DNA of 64,000 nucleotides, from positions 18,934,210 to 18,998,209 of the forward strand of contig CM067350.1 in assembly GCA_034190875.2 (NCBI GenBank), given 5' to 3'. The stretch's first letter is position 1. Every line of letters begins with the position of its first letter. A program made the translations under genes and the position numbers. This DNA is from Urechis unicinctus. Taxonomy: Eukaryota > Annelida > Polychaeta > Xenopneusta > Urechidae. The notes beneath the pieces were generated by a model that worked only from the letters and a program-made list of their open reading frames with translations, searched no databases and was not told the DNA's origin. Positions 35,641 to 45,764 of this stretch are shown piece after piece.

Positions 35641-35870
35641 CAGATACTGGTTACAAGCATGTCAAATATGATAAACATATAAACATCATCATATGCGTTC
35701 TGAAATGAAAACCTACATCTTCTACAATATGAAAGATTGTACAATAATGGAGAGATAAAAAATATACATAATCAAAATGTACGATATAAGACAACAAAAA
35801 TGTAGATCTTCAGTAACTAGTATGTCCATATTACACTATGAATTAGAAGTTGTCCGGCTGGTAGCGTTAC

Positions 35871-36018
35871 CTTGAAGAGAGAGTAAGCTGGGGAGTACTC
35901 AAGCATCTTGCCCAAGTACCACAACCCATCCAAGCCAGTCTTCAATGGCACGTACTCCTTCTCCCCCAATAAATAGCGAGACATATTGAGAGCTGTCACG
36001 ATGTCGACATGACCTGAC
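35871..36018 (-). pseudogene. Aminopeptidase relic, exon with MSRYLLGEKEYVPL
   Basis: Acceptor ATGTAG, donor AAG/GTAACG. Reads SGHVDIVTALNMSRYLLGEK then EYVPLKTGLDGLWYLGKMLE and YSPAYSLFK, the conserved ALDLTRYL..E.DY.PW..AL..L.YL segment. Open throughout. Confidence 0.75.
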
Positions 36019-36383
36019 CTACATAACACAATATTACAATAACCTGACCTATTTCATATAAGTTATAACCATCAGTAATCATCATAATGTATCAAAATGA
36101 CAGCAAAATGAGAATAAGACTCAAAGGTATCATGTCTATTTGAAAATCAATCAAATCTATTCAAAATATAACAGTCTATAATTCTTCAACATGATATATG
36201 GTTAGTTGAGAGGGGTGCAACCTGGCTAAGTTGAAAACAACAAGCCAGTCCTGTTTACTGGGGCCAGTACCTGTAGTATCACATTCTAAGTTTGTCAGTC
36301 TGAATGTGACATGAACCACCAAGATACCAGCTCGATACACCAGGGTCGCTCAAAGAGGGTCGTTCATCAAGCTCCTCTCTCAC

Positions 36384-36510
36384 CGTGTGATCAGAGAGTA
36401 GTGGGTTGGTCAGGGAGCTCCAAGTCACTGTGTCGTACAACACCCAGTAGAAATCCATCATTTCACATTGGACTTCACCCATCCCGGATCGCCCGACATA
36501 TCAAAAGTTA
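36384..36510 (-). pseudogene. Aminopeptidase relic, exon with FYWVLYD
   Basis: Acceptor TTTGTAG, donor ACG/GTGAGA. Reads GDPGWVKSNV, then in a frame one base off MMDFYWVLYDTVTWSSLTNP. The family has WVK.N....GFYRVNYD..NW..L. The missing base lies near 36456. Confidence 0.7.
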
Positions 36511-36614
36511 CTACAAAAGAAGCAAGCCATATGTTGAATAATAATAATTGATAATCTTAGGTTGATGAGGAAATATGTTTGTTATGTCCTTTGTCTAGAG
36601 AGCAGCAGTTGACA

Positions 36615-36657
36615 CCCATCCGAGGTCCATAAGTCAGGGGGGTGTCCCTCCACAATT
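36615..36657 (-). pseudogene. Aminopeptidase relic, small exon
   Basis: Acceptor CATTGCAG; reads LWRDTPLTYGPRMG, similar to the family W.VPLTY.T segment. The donor is unclear and the phase with the previous exon is off by one. Confidence 0.45.
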
Positions 36658-36746
36658 CTGCAATGAAACGCTTCTTTTCACACATAACATACCACCTAAG
36701 TGATACAGGTGATGCCAGTGTGCCAGCCAAGACACAAGTCTCTCAC

Positions 36747-37110
36747 CTCGACTTGAACTCCTCAGTCTGATTACTGCGAGGGTTAAACAAGAACCGCTCT
36801 TGGGACACAGTGAACTTTGACCTTTATGAGTCACCATGACAACAGGGTATCCTATCTGCTGTGTCCATGTATCCATGACCTCTGTCACATTGACCTGCTT
36901 CTTCTCCTCCATGACCTCTGTCACATTGACCTGCTTCTTCTCCTCCATGACCTCTGTCACATTGACCTGTTTCTTCCCCCTCCATCGACTGCTCAGAAGT
37001 TGCTGGGTTTTAGCCTTCCCATAACTATGTCTGTCCAATTAACGATGAATTCCTCTGACAAAATGTATAGTTGCCAAGGAATGCTTCCAACATCCAATTA
37101 GTGAAGCTTC
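36747..37110 (-). pseudogene. Aminopeptidase relic, exon with VMDTWTQQIGYPVV and internal 36-bp repeat
   Basis: Acceptor TCTAG, donor GAG/GTGAGA. Contains ASLI, MLEAFLGNYTF, VRGIHR, a TAA in place of the usual Tyr of RRYL, LDRHSYGKAKTQQL, VNVTEVMDTWTQQIGYPVVM and finally FTVSQERFLFNPRSNQTEEF. At least three frame changes are needed. The VNVTEVM piece occurs three times with a 36-base period (36875-36980), an in-frame expansion of the segment before the conserved MDTWT. Confidence 0.75.
36875..36980. repeat. 36-bp coding triplication
   Basis: Three copies of a 36-base unit beginning ATGACCTCTGTCACATTGAC at 36875, 36911 and 36947. On the minus strand it encodes QVNVTEVMEEKK repeated, without change of frame. 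Confidence 0.9.
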
Positions 37111-37531
37111 CTAGACACAGGTCATAACCGCAAAATTCTATTAAAGTACATTTCTTAGTTACCTTAACTTAATCCAGAAGCCTTCATAGAGATGTACAGC
37201 ACCATTAAGCTGAGCACCTTCGGTCAAATGCAAATCAGAACCTGATACATGACCTTGAGAGGCTGTTTGGATAGAGCACTAACTCATTTTGCCTTTTATA
37301 CAAGATGGTGAACTTGATTTTGCTTAGTTTCAGCTTCAATAAGGTCTGGCCAATGACATGATTAAATTCAGTGTACACATTTCCCCAGCTGATGGTTCAA
37401 AAAGAGTTTGCTGCATTTTAACAATGTCTTGACCTAGTATAATCTAAACTGCTATTGACTATTACTAGTCGAAAAAACTCATCTAAAACCTCATCCACAA
37501 AACAATTGCACAATTAAATAAGTAAAAATAC

Positions 37532-37662
37532 CTTTTTATATGATATGGAGTCAAATATCTGGTTTCTGTGGGGTCATAAACTGGGACAGAGATGGGGTGG
37601 GAGCTTCGTAAGCTATCGCTGTACATCTCCAAGATCAACGTCTCATCCAAAAACAGGTCCAG
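37532..37662 (-). pseudogene. Aminopeptidase relic, exon with SHPISVPV
   Basis: Acceptor GCGTAG, donor AAG/GTATTT. Reads LDLFLDETLILEMYSDSLRS then SHPISVPVYDPTE, then in a shifted frame IFDSISYKKG. The family pattern is ALxxDSLxxSHPI.VPV..P.EI...FD.ISY.KG. Confidence 0.75.
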
Positions 37663-37830
37663 CTACGCAATCATATGATATAGAAGAATTATCCAATGTG
37701 AAAAATAATTCAGCAATGTGTACAACTTGACCAAAATGTGAATGGAAGGTGTTTGCTTGATATCCAAACATCAACATCAAAATGGGAAATATGACTGTGT
37801 ACCCTAAACATACAAGTTTAACAGACTCAC

Positions 37831-37928
37831 CATTTTCCAGTTCTGTTCTGCTTTACTCACACATTTGTACTCAATCAAATTCCCTCATTGATCCATAAAT
37901 CGTTCCACCAATTCATCGCCACAAACCA
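37831..37928 (-). pseudogene. Aminopeptidase relic, exon with the third zinc ligand (NEG)
   Basis: Acceptor TTACAG, donor ATG/GTGAGT. Reads WFVAMNWWNDLWINEG, then after a loss of about eight bases IEYKCVSKAEQNWKM. The Glu of NEG is the third zinc ligand. The family begins WFGNLVTM, so three residues (GNL) are also lost. The preceding HExxH exon was not found. Confidence 0.75.
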
Positions 37929-38638
37929 CTGTAAATTAATTAAAAAGTACAATCGATACAAGGAAGCCAAAAGATAATACAGGCATAAGAGAGGAAAGAA
38001 GATACCTGCCAAGTAGTCAGTATCCCATGACATATAAGAACAGACAAGTGACAGCAATCTGATTTCTGTCTGTCTATCTGTTACCATTACACTGGCGAAG
38101 CGGTGAGTGGATGCACAATTATTGTCTGAGCAAGGTACACTTAACTTGAAGAATAAAAATAAATTCCAACAAAATCAGGTCCCAGGGTTCCCATTTATTC
38201 TGGGAGGGAATTGGCCTTATGTGCTGCCCACCTAACGCATTCACCATATTACTCGATAACAATAAGCAAAGAGTTTATAACTAAGCTACGAGTGGTCACT
38301 CAATACTCCACCGTAGAAAATATGAGAAGATGCCACCTATTATATTGTATCAACAGTCACTTGTTTTTGTTGATTTCCTGGTATCGTCACCTGAAGACGG
38401 GCGTTTATTTCATGTAGTTTCATAATCAGCAAATTCCTTAACAGAGTGAAACCTCTTAGCTTAGCTATAAACTCTTTGCAATAAGTTGGAGCTTAAGACC
38501 AGTGGAGAAGTCTAATCTGAAACCAACATAAAAGGGTGAAAACAACAAGATAATGGGAGTCACAGAGTCATAATCATGGCTTATAACATGTTTTTTTCAT
38601 TCCATATCAAATTTCCAGGATAATGATATAAATTTGAC
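37929..38638. other. Gap where the GAMEN/HExxH exon should be
   Basis: I searched the minus strand by eye for GAMEN and for HELAHQ/HExxH codon patterns and found none. The stretch is AT-rich without conserved coding segments. Loss of this exon removes the active site. Confidence 0.55.
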
Positions 38639-38750
38639 CTGATTTGGACATTGGGTAGGGAATGTGGAAGTATTTATTTTCGTAGAAGTCTAGTACTGTT
38701 GTAGCGACTTCCAGCCCATAAGCTGTTTGATCAATCATGTTCGATGGTGA
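38639..38750 (-). pseudogene. Aminopeptidase relic, exon with IDQTAYGLEVATTVLDFYEN
   Basis: Reads MIDQTAYGLEVATTVLDFYE then NKYFHIPYPMSKS, ending at CAG/GTCAAA. This is the segment just before GAMEN in the family. No clear acceptor precedes it. Confidence 0.75.
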
Positions 38751-39044
38751 GAAGGCAGATACCCGAGTGAACAACACTTAAATATACACCCCCATGATCT
38801 ATGAATGACCACCACTCACCAGTATACACAGTCATTCATATCCAAAAATATACAAACATCATTCACAGCCGATCTAATAATATACAAATATTATTTCATG
38901 TTCATATAAATTAACTCTGGATCAGTGGAAACTCTTTGATCCAAACAGCATCAATATTCTACTTTCACACATTGTAAGGATGGCTGAGGCATCACCAGCA
39001 ACCAGTGATTGAATGAAAAAAACCTAAGGTAAAGAGAATGCACG

Positions 39045-39323
39045 GCTGTACTCAGATCTGATTGGTGGCTGTGTGGCGGGTGATGTTCTTCAAGTCACAG
39101 ACATAAAAGCCACCAGGTAGGTGCTCATTTTGACGCTGGTATAAAACTGGTTGACTACGAGGGAGCTGCTATGGGTTGGATAGGGTCGGCTTGACTGGAT
39201 GTCCGTGTTGGACAGAGCTATGTGCTGAAGTTCTCTCACGATGGAGATGGTGAAGTTGGCTCATCAAAGCAGGGAAATGCTGTCGTTGCGTCGGTGGGCT
39301 CAAAATGGGTTGTAGCAATCCAT
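39045..39323 (-). pseudogene. Aminopeptidase relic, exon with FPCFDEP and MSTYLVAF
   Basis: Acceptor TTCCCAG. Reads [20 protein letters not shown] then EP, and after a loss of about 13 bases [40 protein letters not shown] and, one base later, VCDLKNITRHTATNQI. It joins to the exon at 39600 as GNIKWIATT, exactly the family sequence. Confidence 0.8.
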
Positions 39324-39599
39324 CTGGGAAAATTCTATAATGAAGACTCATGGCAGCAATAATGCACACAAGTAAACTCAATTTCTAAATAAAACCAACA
39401 AAGGCATTGAACCAAATCCCATTACAACATTAAGTGTAAGAGGTCTCCATGGACAGAGACCAGATGTATTTAACTAGCTCTTCAAATTAACATTGAGATG
39501 TTAGCGACGTCCATTTCAGACTCATCAGAGATTTGTATAGTAAGGAGTTGCAATTAAGTTGACAACAATAAATCAAACGATATCTGCTGATCTTCTCAC

Positions 39600-39998
39600 T
39601 TGATATTGCCGTGCTCGTCTTTAAAGGAGACGCGGTAGAGCCTTCAGACAGCATATCTGAGTATCGTATTCGGAGCGAGTGGGTGTGGCCTTGGTTAAGC
39701 TGGTCTGCCAGACCCAAATAGACTTGCTGATGATCCAGGGTCTCCATGTTACTGACAATAGCCACCTTATCTTCACTTCTCATGACCAGGTCATAGGCAG
39801 TGATCCGAGCTTGCTGATGTGGATGGGTATCTCGCCAGTGAATGTGATTCAGTTGGGGTTTATCCAGCATATTGTAGGAGACAGGGGGGATGCTTGTGGG
39901 AGGCAAATAGGTTGCCAGGGCATACCAACTGCCGTCATTTCTGGCTACTCGTGGGTTCATAGACTGACTGTTTGGTCCAGTGCTAGCGCTTCTGCCAC
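39600..39998 (-). pseudogene. Aminopeptidase relic, N-terminal beta-domain exon
   Basis: Acceptor CCACCAG; begins GGRSASTGPNSQSMNPRVAR, a likely stalk, then LPPTSIPPVSYNM, LDKPQLN, ITFTGEIPIHIS (shifted frame), ITAYDLVMRSEDKVAIV, SLRIRYSDMLSEG and, shifted again, LYRVSFKDEHGNIK at the donor. Each block matches the family in order. The exon with the cytoplasmic tail and membrane anchor was not identified upstream. Confidence 0.7.
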
Positions 39999-40149
39999 CT
40001 GGTGGACAAACATAGACACCTTGTTATCACGTCAGGAATGAAATGAATTACAACACATTGTCGGATGATAATGATGAAAGGCAGAATGAGTGTGATGACA
40101 AATCAAATAGAGCAATGTCTGCCGGACAAAGTCAGTGAGATAAGTTTGA

Positions 40150-40615
40150 GAGGTAGTTAATATCATCATAGGCGAGAGAGGTGACGATTGTCTTGAGCGA
40201 GGAGAGGGAGGTGACTTTTGTCATGAGACAGGCATGGGAGGTGGTTATTGTATCGAGAGAGGCGAGGGAGGTGACTAACGTGTAAATAGAGCCCAAGGAG
40301 GTGTCTTATTTCACACGAGAGATGAGGGAGGTGGCTAATGTGTGAATAGAGCCCAAGAGGTGGCTTATTTCACACGAGAGATGAGGGAGGTGGCTAACGT
40401 GTAAGAGAGCCCTAGGAGGTAGCTTATTTCATGTGAGAGGCTTATTTCACAAGAGAGGCGAGCGAGGTGGCTATCATCTTAAGAGGCGAGCGAGGTGGCT
40501 ATCATCTTGAGAGGCGAGCGAGGTGGCTATCGTCTTGAGAGAGGCTAGGGGAGGTGGCTATCATCTTAAGAGGCGAGCGAGTTGGCTATCGTCTTGAGAG
40601 AAGGTTGATAATATG
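40150..40615. repeat. Degenerate 28-60-bp minisatellite (GAGGTGGCTAT)
   Basis: Units built on GAGGCGAGCGAGGTGGCTAT then CATCTTGA (28 bases) on the right and longer mixed units (GAGGTGGCTTATTTCACACG) on the left. Lies upstream of the aminopeptidase relic. Confidence 0.75.
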
Positions 40616-40716
40616 ATATCACCACGTGAGGCTACGACATGTGGCTCGATGCCTTGAGAGGTTAGGGAAGTGGTAGACGAGATGGTTGATAATATGATAT
40701 CTCCATGGATGCAGCC

Positions 40717-40800
40717 TAATGACCATGGAGTAATGTCTAATGACCATGGAGTAATGCCTAATGACCATGGAGTAATGCCTAATGACCATGGAGTAATGCC
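40717..40800. repeat. 21-bp minisatellite, four copies
   Basis: TAATGACCATGGAGTAATGC plus C, four nearly perfect units in 84 bases. A GATAATATGATATC motif flanks it and also occurs at 40605. Confidence 0.9.
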
Positions 40801-41468
40801 TGATGTAACCACTGTGGAACACTTTATCATCAATAATTGATGTTGGTGTACTTAGTTTGTAAAACAAAAAACTGAGTGGAGTAGGAAACAGGTCTTGAAT
40901 TCACTTGAATTCAAATATGCTCATATAGAGTTTAATCTCCAACTAAGGGTATATAATATGTCAATAGCTCATTTGAACCAACTTCAGGGGCCAAGGTAGT
41001 TGAACTGCCAGTTGATCTGTTGGAGCAGTATACATTGTAACAATAGTATATTAATGTTGTAATCAGGTTATCCCAATGTTTAATAGGTTCTTCTGTTGTT
41101 TGCATCTAGCTCAATCAAACCCAGATACACTAACATCATGGTGAATACCGTTAATGTAATTGTTGGTATGTTGGTCATAAGGCTACATGGATAGCCAATT
41201 GGGGGTTGTTCAAAAATTACATAACACACTTGAGGCTCATTTAGACAACCCCCCCCCCCCCCCCCCCCCCTGCTCTGTAACACTATCCTTGACAGTGGAG
41301 ACCAATAAAATCACACAAGTACTACATTGCAGTGAACTTAGTTCAGTTTTTGTGTAACCCGCCAGGTTTCACACGTTCAAGGTATCTGTTTGAATTGTGG
41401 ATTTATCCATTGGGTTGGATTCAGTTGTACCATGTATACATAGATGTCCTGTAGCTGAAGTGTAGGGC
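40801..41468. other. Intergenic with a 22-base poly-C run
   Basis: AT-rich unique sequence; poly-C at 41249-41270. No gene recognised. Confidence 0.5.
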
Positions 41469-41560
41469 CCGGCGGAGGGGGGCACTTAAGTGTATAGAGG
41501 TAGCATACATGTGCTGCACGACAGGGTATGATTTTTCCACCTCTCAGCTTGTAGGGCAGT
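41469..41560 (+). repeat. GGGGGGCACTTAAGTGTA dispersed repeat, copy 1
   Basis: GGGGGGCACTTAAGTGTA, then ATACATGTGCTGCACGA and TTTTTCCACCTCTC. The same order with small changes occurs at 46097-46200, in the same orientation. Confidence 0.75.
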
Positions 41561-41901
41561 TTTGTTGGGCCTCATATTTGTACAACTGTACGACAGTGTT
41601 TTTTTTTGGCTTTGTGTAGTACGGCGATGTTTTTCTCTTCCCATTGTTACTTTAATTCTTCGATCATGGACTTTCTTCGCATTTTACGCTGCGCACAGTG
41701 CTCGGTCGACATCGCACGACGGTGTGCAGCACTTATTTTCATCTACGGACGTCAAAGGATATCGTAGGTCTGACGAAGCAACAGTACATTATCAGTTACA
41801 ACACAATATATATATCCTGAATATCACCTGCCACATCAATATTTTAGACAAGCATGTTAACTGACAATGTGATTATGATGAGGCTTTTCTATTTGTTACA
41901 G

Positions 41902-43675
41902 GAGTATACACAAGAGAGAGCATGAAGAACTTCAGGGCTCTAGAAGCACATAACTACTTCCCAAGCTAACGGGTACAAACTGTATTCCATGCCACCACTT
42001 CAACTGGTGACATGCTCCTTCATGCCTCATCAACCTTAGGTGGCATTAGCTAGTGGTGGGGGTGCGGTGACTGGACACTATAACTATATGGCTGGGTATG
42101 TAGCACATATTTATGTGGATGTCAGAGATAAATTATTCTTGCATTATTCAGCTTATATAGATACAATGTTCTTGGTTTAGAAAACAGTGTTATAATTTTT
42201 GTGTCACTTGGTTGCATGGAGTTTTGATTGTTCATGTTCTGTGTATTATTTTACAGATTGAGTGAGACCTGTTCCCATGCTGGAGCCATGCTTTTCAAGA
42301 TTGAGGCAGCTGTCAGGTTGGTGAAGTGCCAGTATACCTCATAAATAAATCATTTTCACAATTGTATGTGGCACATGCTTTGAAATGGATATTCATTATC
42401 AGATTGGGATATACGAAGCCTTCATGCACATCACAGCCATGTTCCTGGAATGCATGTTTTGTCAAGGGAGTACAGCCTGCCCCTATCACTGTGATCAATA
42501 ATATAAGGAATCAACCAGGGCAAAAGTCAAGAAAAGACTTCAGAAAGCCAACAGACATACCAAGCTATCTGACCAGGAACAGCACAGTTTTCTCAAAGCC
42601 CTTTCTGAATGCAGAAGCAAACCAGTGTGTCTGAGCAGCATTTAGTGACTTCTGTTCTCTGTTTAAGCATAAGAAGCTCATTGCTGTTGAAAGCAAATTA
42701 CCTCCAAGTCTATGTTCACTATACAACCAAGCGCACAGAGATCTCACACCTATTGAACTGACCAAATGTATTGATGTGGGCAAGTGTTTGGTGGCCTCGC
42801 CCAGTAAACTGTCAATTGCTGAGAGCTCAACCAGAAAACTTGCCAGCTCTTTGATTTGGCATGAGCAGCGTGCTGGCCGCATCACTGTTTCAAGGGCCCA
42901 CAATGTGCTGAGGGAAACATCGAGCATTCACCGGCTTCACTCGTCAAGAGCATCTGTCGTCAGGAAGACTCCCCTCTAAATACAGCGCCAATAGCTTGGG
43001 GGCAGAGACCACGAAGCTGATGCTCTGAACTGTTATCACGAGTCCTCAACTGAGTTGCACCAGATTTCCACTATTTATAGAATTAGTTTGCTGATAAGCA
43101 AAGACTTTTTTTCTTTGTTAATGCCTCCCATGACAGTATTGTATCATGCGATTGCTGCCCAGGTACAGGTGCTGTCGAAGTGAAGTGCCCTTTTTGTTGC
43201 AGGCGACAAGACAATGGAAGAGGCCAAGTGTCTCCCTAATTGTCCTCTGAATATGGACGGCACTTAAATGCATCCACACTTTACCCAGATACAATTGCAG
43301 CTGTTTGTTGCAGATGCTGAGTATGGTGACTTTATGTATTGGCTCCCAAATGAATGTGTCATTAGCAGAGTTGAAAGAAACAATGATTTTATTGTTCAAA
43401 TGTGCAATAAGATAAGTATGTTTTGGCAAGCTGCTATTCTCCCTGAGCTACTCACACGCTGTCTCGAGTTGCAGGCTGACAAGGAGAATTGTGCCAGCCC
43501 TACAATACATGGCACGTCACCATATTGTTTATGCCATGAGGAAAAGAACGATGCCATGATTGGTTGTGACAATAGTGAATGTGTTAACAAGTGGTTTCAC
43601 TTCTCCTGCATATCCATGAAAAGGCCCCAAAATGGTTCCTGGTACTGCAAATCATCTAGGTTGTCCAAGACATAA
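41902..43675 (+). pseudogene. YqaJ-nuclease / PHD-finger transposon protein, decayed
   Basis: Lambda-exonuclease-like (YqaJ) proteins with SWIM-like and PHD fingers form a large family in invertebrate genomes and look transposon-borne. Pieces in order: VYTRESMKNFRALEAHNYF (41902, after a TTACAG acceptor); LSETCSHAGAMLFKIEAAVR (42256-42316, ends at GTTGG); LGYTKPSCTSQPCSWNACFV and VQPAPITVI (from 42397); TAPIAWGQ then GRDHEADALNCYHE (near 42980); GAVEVKCP (about 43170), the conserved E-x-K nuclease motif; then FVADAEYGDFMYWLP..ILPELLTR and a PHD finger CLC..IGCDNSEC..WFHFSC..WYCKSS. Stops occur at 41971 and 42632, there are shifts near 42990 and 43250, and the last PHD cysteine is Ser. So the copy is dead. 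Confidence 0.75.
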
Positions 43676-43814
43676 TAAATCTTAAGCATTACATTTGTAT
43701 TACACATGCATTATTAATCTCATTGACTTTTATATTGGTTCGATAAACTGTGCTGGTTCGATAAAGTGCTGACAATTCAGTGTTCTTTCTTTTATGAATA
43801 TCTGTCTCAAATGA

Positions 43815-43890
43815 AGCAGGTCAGAGTTCAGGAAAGAATTTCAGACTTTACAGGACCGGGACTTTTCTTTCAGGACCGAATCAAAATTAA
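43815..43890 (+). repeat. GGTCCGGTAAA repeat, short copy
   Basis: CAGAGTTCAGGAAAGA followed by CAGGACCGGGACTTTTCTTTC. The first block is also part of the 45110-45225 copy (inverted). Confidence 0.45.
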
Positions 43891-43977
43891 TCATTTTGCG
43901 ATGTCTCAAGATAATGCGTCAGAAAAACACATTATTTTTAGGGTAAAATTTGTTTATTGCCAACATTAGAATCTAAA

Positions 43978-44052
43978 TAAAATATCTATGTATGCAAAGG
44001 ACATCAGGATCTAATTTAGATCATGATGTCCTTTGCGTACATAAATATTTTA
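43978..44052. repeat. Near-perfect 36-bp hairpin
   Basis: Arms 43978-44013 and 44017-44052 are reverse complements with three mismatches in 36, separated by three bases. Core of the arm: GCAAAGGACATCA. Lies between the YqaJ relic and the tail of the minus-strand zinc-finger gene. A small foldback element or a transcript stem. Confidence 0.85.
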
Positions 44053-44285
44053 TCCTCATTATCCTCTTCGCGCCGGAGAAGTAGTCTGAATCGGACCCAT
44101 CGCTGTCCGACTCATCTGCTTCGACCGACCCACCAATATCTTCTGCAACCTCCTCTTCATCAGTAGTGACCTCTGTTCCTTCTCTCACCTCTACCAATGG
44201 AGCATCACTCTGGGCTTCAGCTGCTTGAGCTGCTATCTGTTTCTGGGTATGTCTCCTGTAGGCAGACTCCCTCTTGCACTGGAAA
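44050..44285 (-). CDS. Acidic exon, possibly tail of the zinc-finger gene
   Basis: After an acceptor (TTTCCAG) the minus strand reads CKRESAYRRHTQKQIAAQAA, then a Glu/Asp/Ser-rich stretch (TDEEEVAEDIGGSVEADES) and SDSDYFSGAKRIMR. Open over about 75 codons. Acidic low-complexity tails are common in nuclear proteins. Pairing with the exon at 44653 is inference from strand and distance. Confidence 0.4.
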
Positions 44286-44652
44286 CGGGTGAAAAATGCA
44301 ATTCAATTTTCATTTTGTAGTACAGATATGTAATACATTTATATCACAAAACCACAATAAACTATGCAGCTATATCACCAACTGGACACTCACTGTGAGC
44401 CAATGATACTCCAGGGATTTGCTTAATAAATATTTTAACTAAATTAATCTAAACATTGATCCATATAGCTTTGATTTTTTTTCAAGGTTTTTATTTAACT
44501 CAGATTTAATATCATTATATATTAAAAATCATTAAAAACATCTCTAAGATCAATCTTTATTTCTTTTAATTATTATAATTAAATATCTATCATTGAATTA
44601 TTATTTGACTTCATGTAAAAATCATTATTATCATCATTTGGTCCACTCACTT

Positions 44653-44832
44653 GCAAGCTGTGCAGAACATTTTGCCATCTTTAAATTCCATCCATGGTCT
44701 ACCCTCCTCCCATGTCTTTGAATATTTCCTAGGGATTTTTTTTAGTTCCTCTTGGGGCGGCCTCCTTCCTGGTCTTGCCCCATCTTTGTACCGCAGCCGC
44801 GAAAACAGACCGCGAAAATCACAGTTCTTCAC
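44653..44832 (-). CDS. Zinc-finger (KIAA1586/ZNF862-like) exon fragment
   Basis: Reads RRPPQEELKKIPRKYSKTWE then EGRPWMEFKDGKMFCTACK and ends at a donor CAA/GTGAGT. The pattern W..GRPW......G.MFC..C is the start of the TTF/BED-like finger in transposon-derived proteins such as KIAA1586 and ZNF862. No ATG opens the frame in this piece, so the start is upstream or lost. The rest of such a protein (hAT-like domain) is not seen. Confidence 0.5.
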
Positions 44833-45109
44833 CGAAACACTAAACCCGCGAAAATCTCGATACTGAATTTAGAAAACGTAATCACAACTTTCGCTTTCCA
44901 TTATCTGCTCACCAGGGCTCATTGTTTTGGTCACTTGTTTGATTCGTAAAAGTGGTTCCTTACTATAGATTTCGCTATATTATTGTTATTCGGATATAGT
45001 CGTGTTCACTCGGCTGTTTTCGCTTGTAAGCAGAGAAAACGTCGGTGATGGTTTCGAAAGATGGATGTACAGTCGATATTTCCCAATTTTTACAACATTA
45101 TTGACGAAA

Positions 45110-45225
45110 TAAACTGTCGGACAAAATGACCGATGGAAATGGCTTTATTTACCGGACCAAAGAGAAAAATACCGGACATGTCCGATGTCCGACGGTCTTT
45201 CCTGAACTCTGAGCAGGGGCAAAAT
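45110..45225 (-). repeat. GGTCCGGTAAA dispersed repeat, copy 2 (inverted)
   Basis: On the minus strand: CAGAGTTCAGGAAAGACCG, TCGGACATC, TTTTTCTCTTTGGTCCGGTA. Partner of 28880-29000. Confidence 0.6.
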
Positions 45226-45339
45226 GTTTCCTCTTGAGATAAATCTAGACATGTAGCGTCATTGTCATAAATTTAGTAGCCATTCATGACTAATAATTAT
45301 ACTTTACACACAGGCTACAGTGAAGCCATCACAGAGGCT

Positions 45340-45410
45340 TAATGAGATCAATTTATTCTTGCATTATTCAGCATATATAGATGCAATGTTTTTGGTTTAG
45401 AAACTTTGTA
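45340..45410 (+). repeat. Dispersed repeat pair with 42118-42190
   Basis: TTATTCTTGCATTATTCAGC then ATATATAGATGCAATGTTTT and TGGTTTAGAAA; the same order at 42118-42190 with few changes, in the same orientation. Confidence 0.75.
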
Positions 45411-45764
45411 ACAATGCAACATAATTGCGTTAATTCTCGTTCATGTATTCGATTCGCGCGGTAGCAATGTTGGACAACAATTTTAAAATTGTGTTGGATT
45501 TGGTTGATTCTGTTGATTAAGCAGTATGACAGTTGTAGGATTGATGGTAAGACATTCATGGATATGAACATCTATGTTTTTTAAACTGTCCCTTGTCTGC
45601 ATTGCGAGAAAGAGCAAATGTGCTTAGCATCCCAAAGATTCTGCCATACGGACCCTCGCCCCTAAGGTGGCATCAGATCATCAAAACACCAGGGGGCAGG
45701 GGCGAGTTGCCTTGCCTACGTCCGACCGTAGCTCCGGTCATAACGGTAACATGAATTATACTCT

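Larger units (their letters stand above)
32682..39998 (-). pseudogene. M1 zinc aminopeptidase relic (APN/ENPEP-like), 13 exon remnants
   Basis: M1 aminopeptidases are type II membrane ectoenzymes that remove N-terminal residues from peptides using zinc held by HExxH and a downstream Glu. Thirteen exon remnants run in family order on the minus strand, from the N-terminal beta domain (39998) to the C-terminal helical domain (32682), most with GT-AG borders. Conserved blocks include [70 protein letters not shown] and GDKDDWEFVWGKY. Between 37929 and 38638, where the exon with GAMEN and HExxH belongs, I found neither motif. At least eight frame shifts (mostly net losses) and an in-frame TAA in the MLEAFLG exon interrupt the rest. 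The closest subtype (APN, ENPEP, ERAP) cannot be decided. Confidence 0.85.

Noticed and set aside
37929..38638. Hidden GAMEN/HExxH exon of the aminopeptidase
   Set aside because: Looked for both motifs in three minus-strand frames and found no candidate; reported as absent, subject to a profile search.
39679..40041. 120-codon plus-strand frame
   Set aside because: Antisense shadow of the aminopeptidase N-terminal exon.
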